From an uncultured Bacilli bacterium (GTDB lineage Bacteria > Bacillota_I > Bacilli_A > RF39 > UBA660), in the NCBI GenBank assembly GCA_934098555.1, contig CAKOOQ010000002.1, forward strand, positions 1 through 63,500: 63,500 nt of DNA, written 5' to 3'. Shown here in pieces: positions 58,263 to 63,500 of this stretch. The first letter of the stretch is position 1. Every line of letters starts with the position of its first letter. The position numbers and the translations under genes are program-made. The notes beneath the pieces are model-generated. The model was not told the origin of the DNA. It was given only the letters and a program-made list of their open reading frames with translations, and ran no database searches.

Positions 58263-61209
58263 ATTTTTCATTATCTTCTAAAGTCACACTGACAATTTTT
58301 GAAACGCCTTGTTCTTGCATGGTAATTCCGTACAAAGTACCAGCATATTCCATGGTTCTTTTTTTGTGTGTAATAAGTAAGAATTCACTTTTATCTTTTT
58401 GTTCTTGCAAGTATTTACCAAAAGTATCGACATTTGCTTCATCTAGGGCTGCTTCTACTTCGTCTAAAATACAGAAAGGAACTGGATAAACATTTAAAAT
58501 AGCAAATAAAAGGGAAATAGCGGTTAGTGTTTTTTCTCCTCCTGAAAGAAGTTGAATACTATTTAATTTCTTTCCTGGCGGTTCAGCTACAATTTCAATT
58601 CCTGTTTCTAAGATATTATCCGGTTCGGTAAGATGAAGTTCTCCTCTTCCACCTTTAAACATTTTTTTAAAAACAAGAGCAAATTCACTAGCAATTTTTT
58701 GAAAAGCATCTTTTAAACGCGTTTCCATCACCGCATCCATTTCATCAATAACTTTGTAAAGGTCTGTACAAGACTTTTCTAAGTCTTCTTTTTGGGTCAT
58801 TAAGAATGTATAACGTTCACTTACTCTTTCATATTCTGAAATACTACCTAAGTTTACTTCACCTAAAAGGGAAATATCTTTTTTTAGGCTTTTTACTTTT
58901 AAACGAGCAATATCTTCTTTAATATCTAAGACATAATCCATTTTTGCTTTTTCATATGTGATATGATAATCTTCACTTAAAATATTAAGTAAATAGTCCA
59001 TCTTCGTGTCTAACTTACCAATTTCAATTTCATGATTTTTAATATCATTTTCAAGTTTATGGAAGGCACTATTTTTTTCTCGGTATTTATTTTCTAAATC
59101 GGCAATTAAAGAGGCTAATTCGCTCTTCCTTTTTTGTTTTTCCGTTAAAATACGGGTTGTTTTTTCTTTTTCTATTTCTGCGAGTTTTTTCTCATCCAGT
59201 ATTTTAACAATGGAAGAAGCCACCGTATTATTTTTAAGCATATCCGCGGATGATAAATTCTCTTTCACAGTCTTTAATTTTTCTTCTAAAGTTTCTTTTT
59301 GTTTTTCTTTGCTTTTTAAAAGCTCATCTTGATAGAAAATATTTTTTTCTATTTTAGAAAGACTTTCTTCACGAGCTTCTTTTTCTTCTTGCAAAGAGGT
59401 TTTCTTTTTTAAAAGTTTTTGTAAAGAGGCTTCATTTTCTTCTAAAGAAATTTTGGCTTTTTCAAGCTCTTTTTTATCATTTAAAGACGAAGATTGACGT
59501 TTTAAAAAACCTCCTGTTAAAGAACCTCCACTATGCATAATCTCACCATCTAAAGTCACCACCCGATAACGGTAGTTTAATGAAGAAGAAAGATGGTTCA
59601 TAGCTTCAAAATTAGAAACCACAAAAACATTACCAAGTTGATTCGTCATAATATTTTGATACTTAACATCATAAGAAATTAAGTCACTAGCAATTCCTAA
59701 GAATCCCTTCGTACCATGAGCTATTTTTAAGTCTTCTTCTCCTACGTTTCTTCCTTTAATAACATTTAATGGAAAAAAAGTAGCTCTTCCTAAATGGTTT
59801 TCTTTTAAGTAAGAAATGGCTTCTTTAGCGCATAGTTCATTGTCACAAATAATGAAATTAGCGGATGTGGAAAGGGCCACATCAATCGCGGTGGTATATT
59901 CTTCTTTAACGGTTATATTTTTGCCAATCGTCTGGTGAAGGCCTTTTAATCGCGGATTATTAATTACATTTTTCACGGCCACTGGTAAAGACATATCACT
60001 TTCAATGTTTGCTTCTAATAAATTTATTTTATTTTTTAAAAGTAAATTATTACGAGAAGCCTCTTCATATTCAGCATTGATATGTCTTTGGGTAACTTCT
60101 TGTAAAGAAGAAGTTTCTTCTAAATCCATTAAATCCCGTCTTAAGCCTTTAAGAGTCACATCTAAAGATGTTATTTCATCGTTAGAAGAGGCTAAGTCTT
60201 TAGTAAGACGTACTTCTTCTTCTTTTAAAGCTAACATATTTTCATTAACTTTTTCTTCACTAACTTCATATTTTTGTCGTTCTAAAAGCAACGTATACTC
60301 TGAAGTTATCTTGGCAAGACGTTCGTTTACGAAAATAAGTTCTTTATTTTTAGCCGTAATATCTTCTTCTAAATGTAATAGTTCGACTTTTAAACTTTCC
60401 GTTTCATTATTTTCTTTCGTACTCGTCATTAAAAGACGTTCTTTTTCTTCCGTTAAGCTTTGCATTTCGGTTTCTAAAACATGATACATATCATGAATAT
60501 GCGAAATATCATGCGTTGTTAAACTAATTTCTAAACCTTCCAGTTCTTTTTTTAGAGCCACATACTGTTTTGCTTTAATACTTTGTTCTTTTAAAGGCTC
60601 AACCGTGAGTGAAAGTTCATCGGTGACTAAAGAAACTTTTTCTAAATTATCTTTGGTTTTTTCTAGTTTACGAACACTTTCTATTTTACGATTCTTATAT
60701 TTTAAAACGCCCGCGGCGCCTTCTAAAATAACCCTTCTATCATAAGGCTTTGAATTAACAATAGATTCAATACTGCCTTGGCTAATGATATTAAAAGAAT
60801 CTACCCCCATACCACTATCTAAAAAAAGAGTGGTAATATCTTTTAATCTTACTTTACTATTATTAATATAATATTCATTTTCCCCTGTATAATAGAGTAC
60901 CCTTTTTACTTCGACATCTTGTAAATCGGTATTTAAAAAATGGTCCGTATTATCAAAAGTTAAGGCAACTTCGCATCTTTTTAAAGGGCTTCTCGTTTCA
61001 CTTCCAGCAAAGATAACATCACTCATCGCCCCTGCCCCACGAAGGCTTTTCACAGATTGTTCGCCTAAAACCCAACGTACCGCATCCACAATATTACTTT
61101 TACCTGAGCCATTAGGTCCTACAATGGCCGTAATATTTGTTTTAAGTTCAATATCAATTTTATCTGCAAAGGACTTAAAACCAAAAGCTCGAATACTTTT
61201 TAACTTCAT
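58261..61209 (-). CDS. smc: Chromosome partition protein SMC (short form)
   Basis: A 982-aa chromosome-condensing ATPase. Walker A AIVGPNGSGKSNIVDAVRWV near the N-terminus, a hinge domain (about 395-545, LHQTIGKNITVKEEYTTAID ... GGSLTGG), coiled coils, then the C-terminal signature LLSGGEKTLTAISLLFAIL and Walker B FCILDEVEAALDEAN. Typical Firmicutes SMC is about 1190 aa; the missing 200 residues come from shortened coiled-coil arms, as in mycoplasma SMC (about 980 aa). It follows rnc by three bases. Confidence 0.96.
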   Translation of the reverse strand: MKLKSIRAFGFKSFADKIDIELKTNITAIVGPNGSGKSNIVDAVRWVLGEQSVKSLRGAGAMSDVIFAGSETRSPLKRCEVALTFDNTDHFLNTDLQDVEVKRVLYYTGENEYYINNSKVRLKDITTLFLDSGMGVDSFNIISQGSIESIVNSKPYDRRVILEGAAGVLKYKNRKIESVRKLEKTKDNLEKVSLVTDELSLTVEPLKEQSIKAKQYVALKKELEGLEISLTTHDISHIHDMYHVLETEMQSLTEEKERLLMTSTKENNETESLKVELLHLEEDITAKNKELIFVNERLAKITSEYTLLLERQKYEVSEEKVNENMLALKEEEVRLTKDLASSNDEITSLDVTLKGLRRDLMDLEETSSLQEVTQRHINAEYEEASRNNLLLKNKINLLEANIESDMSLPVAVKNVINNPRLKGLHQTIGKNITVKEEYTTAIDVALSTSANFIICDNELCAKEAISYLKENHLGRATFFPLNVIKGRNVGEEDLKIAHGTKGFLGIASDLISYDVKYQNIMTNQLGNVFVVSNFEAMNHLSSSLNYRYRVVTLDGEIMHSGGSLTGGFLKRQSSSLNDKKELEKAKISLEENEASLQKLLKKKTSLQEEKEAREESLSKIEKNIFYQDELLKSKEKQKETLEEKLKTVKENLSSADMLKNNTVASSIVKILDEKKLAEIEKEKTTRILTEKQKRKSELASLIADLENKYREKNSAFHKLENDIKNHEIEIGKLDTKMDYLLNILSEDYHITYEKAKMDYVLDIKEDIARLKVKSLKKDISLLGEVNLGSISEYERVSERYTFLMTQKEDLEKSCTDLYKVIDEMDAVMETRLKDAFQKIASEFALVFKKMFKGGRGELHLTEPDNILETGIEIVAEPPGKKLNSIQLLSGGEKTLTAISLLFAILNVYPVPFCILDEVEAALDEANVDTFGKYLQEQKDKSEFLLITHKKRTMEYAGTLYGITMQEQGVSKIVSVTLEDNEK

Positions 61210-61212
61210 CTT

Positions 61213-61866
61213 CTAAGCTCTTTTTCTATAGGCATCGCAAGCCGCTTTTTGTTCGGCTTCTTTTTTGCTTTTGCCGATACCGGTACCAAAAACAATGCCA
61301 TCAATCACAACATTAACTTCAAACGTTTTATCATGAGCCGGACCTTCTTCACGAACAAGTTCGTAAGTTAAGCTTTCTTTATCCGTCTGAACCATTTCTT
61401 GTAAAGCCGATTTGTAATCAGAAAGAAAAATTTCTTTCCTTTTAATATAAGGAACAATAATTCCTAAAGCATACTTTTTTGCCACATTAAAACCACAGTC
61501 TAAATAAATAGCCCCTAAAACGCTTTCAAAGACATCTGCGATAATCGTATCATTGACATTATCTAATTGACCGTTACCTACTTTAATATATTTATTTAAG
61601 CCTATTTCTTTCGCATATGTGGCAAGTGCATGTTCACAAACGTAGCTTGCTCTTGTTTTAGTCATATTGCCTTCTCTTAAATCAGTGTTTAAATAAAAAT
61701 ATTCACTTGTTATTAATTCTAAAACAGCATCTCCTAAAAATTCTAAACGTTCATAAGATTCTAAATGATGTTCATTTGCATAAGAAGTATGCGTAAAGGC
61801 TGTTTCCATTTGTTTTCTGTTTTTTATTTTTATATTATATTTCAAAAAAAACTCTTCAAAATTCAT
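61213..61866 (-). CDS. rnc: Ribonuclease III
   Basis: A 217-aa double-strand-specific RNase for rRNA processing. The RNase III signature ERLEFLGDAVLELITSEY, the second acidic motif DVFESVLGAIYLD, and a C-terminal double-stranded-RNA-binding domain (SALQEMVQ ... GKSKKEAEQKAACDAY) are all present. It forms an operon with smc, a common Firmicutes arrangement. Confidence 0.96.
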   Translation of the reverse strand: MNFEEFFLKYNIKIKNRKQMETAFTHTSYANEHHLESYERLEFLGDAVLELITSEYFYLNTDLREGNMTKTRASYVCEHALATYAKEIGLNKYIKVGNGQLDNVNDTIIADVFESVLGAIYLDCGFNVAKKYALGIIVPYIKRKEIFLSDYKSALQEMVQTDKESLTYELVREEGPAHDKTFEVNVVIDGIVFGTGIGKSKKEAEQKAACDAYRKRA

Positions 61867-61955
61867 ATTTTATAACCTCCTTTCAAAATTATACACATAG
61901 AAAAGTTATTTTACAAGTCAGTTTTTTTGTAGTAAAATAATTTTAGGTGATAGCT

Positions 61956-62162
61956 ATGAAAAAGTTATTAATTTTTTTAATTAATTTTTATCAAATGCTA
62001 CCTTTAGAAATCCATAAGGCGTGTCGTTGCATTCCTACTTGTAGCGAGTATACCAAACAAGCTATCTTAAAGTATGGTTCCCTAAAAGGGACATATCTTG
62101 GCCTTAAAAGAATTTTAAAATGTCGCCCACATGGTATTTATGGCTATCAACCACTGGATTAA
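61956..62162 (+). CDS. yidD: YidD membrane protein insertion efficiency factor
   Basis: A 68-aa amphipathic protein with the family pattern CRCIPTCSEYTKQAILKYG and KRILKCRPHG. It assists YidC/Sec-dependent insertion. AGGTGA precedes the ATG at 61956. Its stop is 13 bases before the lipoprotein gene, so the two are probably co-transcribed. Confidence 0.93.
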   Translation: MKKLLIFLINFYQMLPLEIHKACRCIPTCSEYTKQAILKYGSLKGTYLGLKRILKCRPHGIYGYQPLD

Positions 62163-62175
62163 AAGGAGGTGGAAA

Positions 62176-63036
62176 ATGAAAAAAGTTTTTTATAGTTTGA
62201 TTGTTGGACTGATGATTTTTCTAACAAGTGGTTGTAATAATTTAGAAAACGCGACAATCTATACAACAACCTATCCGATTGAATACTTAGCAACCACTCT
62301 TTATAGTGATCATTCTAAAGCTTCTTCTATTTATCCGGATGGAGCAAATACAAAAGACTATAGCTTAACAGAAAAACAGATTGATAATTTTAGCAAAGGT
62401 ACTCTTTTCATCTATAATGGGACAACAAATGAAAAAGAAATTGCCAATACGCTTGTTAAGAAAAACAAGAATCTAAAAATTATTGATGCGGCTTATGCTT
62501 TAAAATATGACTACGGTGTAGAAGAACTATGGCTTAGTCCTAGTAATTATTTAATGCTAGCTGCAAATATCAAAAATAGTTTACAAGAACAAATTGATTC
62601 AAAATACATTAACGAAGAGATTGAAAACAAATATCAAACTTTAGAAGAAACATTGTCAATTATGGATGCGGAAATACGTTCTATTGCCAAAAATGCTAAA
62701 AGTCATAATAATCATATTTTAGTAGCCGATTCCCATACCTTTAAATATTTAGAAAATTATGGATTTAAAGTTATTTCTTTAGAAGATTATACTTTAAACA
62801 GTTCCCCTCTTGCTTCTCTTAAAAGTAATTTTAAAGCTGGAACTTATAAATATGTTTTAACTGAAAAAGGAGTCGAAGAATCTGATGTCTTGAAAGACAT
62901 CAAAAAAGATACCACTGTTTCTTCTATGCCCGTTGATTTTATGAATACATTAGCTGAAGAAAGCAGAAAAGCAAACGAAACCTATTTAACTATCATGAAA
63001 CAATATGTAGCCAATTTAAAAACGATTACGAATTAA
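62176..63036 (+). CDS. Metal ABC transporter substrate-binding-like lipoprotein, atypical ligands
   Basis: A 286-aa lipoprotein with a signal peptide and lipobox FLTSGC. The fold resembles ZnuA/TroA-type (cluster A-1) metal receptors: IYTTTYPIEYLATTL at the start, ELWLSPSNYLMLAANI, LVADSHTFKYLENYGFKV. In the family the first ligand lies in DPHxY and the second in DPHVWLDP; here these are TKDYS and ELWLSP, so two His ligands are missing, while the third His (DSHTF) is kept. AAGGAGG precedes the ATG at 62176. No ABC permease or ATPase gene is adjacent. Confidence 0.8.
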   Translation: MKKVFYSLIVGLMIFLTSGCNNLENATIYTTTYPIEYLATTLYSDHSKASSIYPDGANTKDYSLTEKQIDNFSKGTLFIYNGTTNEKEIANTLVKKNKNLKIIDAAYALKYDYGVEELWLSPSNYLMLAANIKNSLQEQIDSKYINEEIENKYQTLEETLSIMDAEIRSIAKNAKSHNNHILVADSHTFKYLENYGFKVISLEDYTLNSSPLASLKSNFKAGTYKYVLTEKGVEESDVLKDIKKDTTVSSMPVDFMNTLAEESRKANETYLTIMKQYVANLKTITN

Positions 63037-63072
63037 AAAAATCTTCTCTAGCACAAGGGAAGATTTTTTTTA
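63035..63072 (+). terminator. Terminator of the lipoprotein gene
   Basis: AAAAAATCTTC/GAAGATTTTTT stem with T run. Confidence 0.8.
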
Positions 63073-63097
63073 AGAAAAAAGGGACTTGATACACCAC

Positions 63098-63500
63098 TTA
63101 TTTTTCTGGTACTGCTTTTAATTTTTTTATTTCTTCTTCGGATAGACCTGTAGCTGTAGAAATTTTTTCAAAATCAAGTCCTAGTTTCAAAAGTTCTTTT
63201 GCAATTTCAATGTTTCGTTCTTTTTTACCTTCCTCTTTTCCTTCAGACTTACCAATATCAATTCCTGAATCTAAAGCTTCTTTAAGTTCGGTCATCCGGC
63301 ATTTTTCTTCATCTTCTTCTTTGGTCATATAACTAAAGAATTCTGGGTCCTCATTTACTTTTTTAACTTCATTCATAAATTTGATCACCTTTCTATCTCT
63401 TGGCAATTTAGCCAAGTCTTCTACATTTAAATCAAGCATAATTAAATACTTGAATTTCTGAATGTTTACTTCGTCTTTAGCATACCAATAATTTAAGACT
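63098..63500 (-). CDS. Rpn/PD-(D/E)XK-family transposase-like nuclease, partial
   Basis: The C-terminal end of a protein whose frame stays open to the window edge, so only about 134 residues are seen. The visible part (WYAKDEVNIQKFKYLIMLDL, VEDLAKLPRDRKVIKFM, then EEDEEKCRMTELKEALDSG and a K/E-rich stretch GKSEGKEEGKKERN) is the usual C-terminal half of Rpn-type recombination-promoting nucleases. The catalytic PD-(D/E)XK domain should lie beyond the edge. The short HTH-like tail (ISTATGLSEEEIKKL) is also typical. Confidence 0.7.
   Translation of the reverse strand, partial: VLNYWYAKDEVNIQKFKYLIMLDLNVEDLAKLPRDRKVIKFMNEVKKVNEDPEFFSYMTKEEDEEKCRMTELKEALDSGIDIGKSEGKEEGKKERNIEIAKELLKLGLDFEKISTATGLSEEEIKKLKAVPEK

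Noticed and set aside
1..63500. CRISPR arrays, rRNA genes, canonical tRNA genes and insertion sequences
   Set aside because: No regularly spaced repeats, rRNA-like stretches, foldable cloverleafs or transposase/inverted-repeat pairs were found; the only transposase-like frame is the Rpn fragment at the right edge, which is not an IS.
1..63500. Mycoplasma-type code with TGA as Trp
   Set aside because: Conserved Trp positions use TGG and several genes end properly at TGA (for example the SpoIIM-like gene and the Zot gene).

Overview
The window is AT-rich, low-GC bacterial chromosome using the standard code: TGG encodes Trp and TGA is a real stop, for example at the end of the SpoIIM-like gene at 12028. 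It looks like an uncultured, Gram-positive, Mollicutes-adjacent member of the Bacilli (RF39-like gut lineages are my best guess, from gene content only). The signs are a short SMC of 982 aa (mycoplasma-sized), an archaeal/eukaryotic-type ProRS, GatCAB, the MurT/GatD pair, type IV pilus parts, CIRCE and T-box regulation, 6S RNA beside tcdA, and a few sporulation-family genes (SpoIVB, SpoIIM, YjcZ-like).

Layout. 1-13.3 kb, mostly + strand: a surface protein, htpG under a CIRCE operator, mutS, a kinase-like gene, nusB-xseA-xseB-proS, spoIVB, a DUF4044 peptide, spoIIM-like and mnmA. 13.4-16.9 kb: an AT-richer island with a CBASS anti-phage module (small membrane gene, two-TM SAVED effector, CD-NTase with AGS-C domain) and a truncated replication-type winged-helix gene, then a host-like XRE regulator. 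18040-26152: a complete-looking 8.1-kb filamentous phage (inovirus) prophage. It has RepB-type initiator and origin, coat proteins, Zot/pI ATPase and a repressor switch. It is flanked by 29-bp direct repeats that contain half of a Xer/dif site, and it has no integrase. 26.2-63.5 kb, mostly - strand: ZIP transporter, xerD, rarA, gpsA-like, tcdA, 6S RNA, the T-box-controlled asnS-aspS-gatCAB operon, xerC, murT-gatD, pilin, psd-pssA, a flippase-like gene, T-box-valS, a family of large single-TM proteins, prepilin peptidase and PilC, ftsW/rodA, MYG1, def, smc, rnc, yidD, a metal-binding lipoprotein and the edge of an Rpn-type nuclease gene.

How it fits together. Host genes left of the dif-like site run mostly rightward and those to its right mostly leftward. 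This is expected where two replication forks meet, so the window probably spans the chromosome terminus. The phage appears to have inserted at dif using the host XerC/XerD recombinases, genes for both of which lie 3-14 kb away. Its replication module (HUH Rep_2 protein plus a hairpin with TACTACGAC in the loop) matches the pMV158 rolling-circle plasmid family, joined to an inovirus structural module. A CBASS system sits about 2 kb from the prophage.

Other points of interest are a GatD homologue that has lost both catalytic residues (Cys and His), a lone metal-binding lipoprotein lacking two expected His ligands, and several decayed genes. Family names were assigned by reading motifs; no database search was possible.
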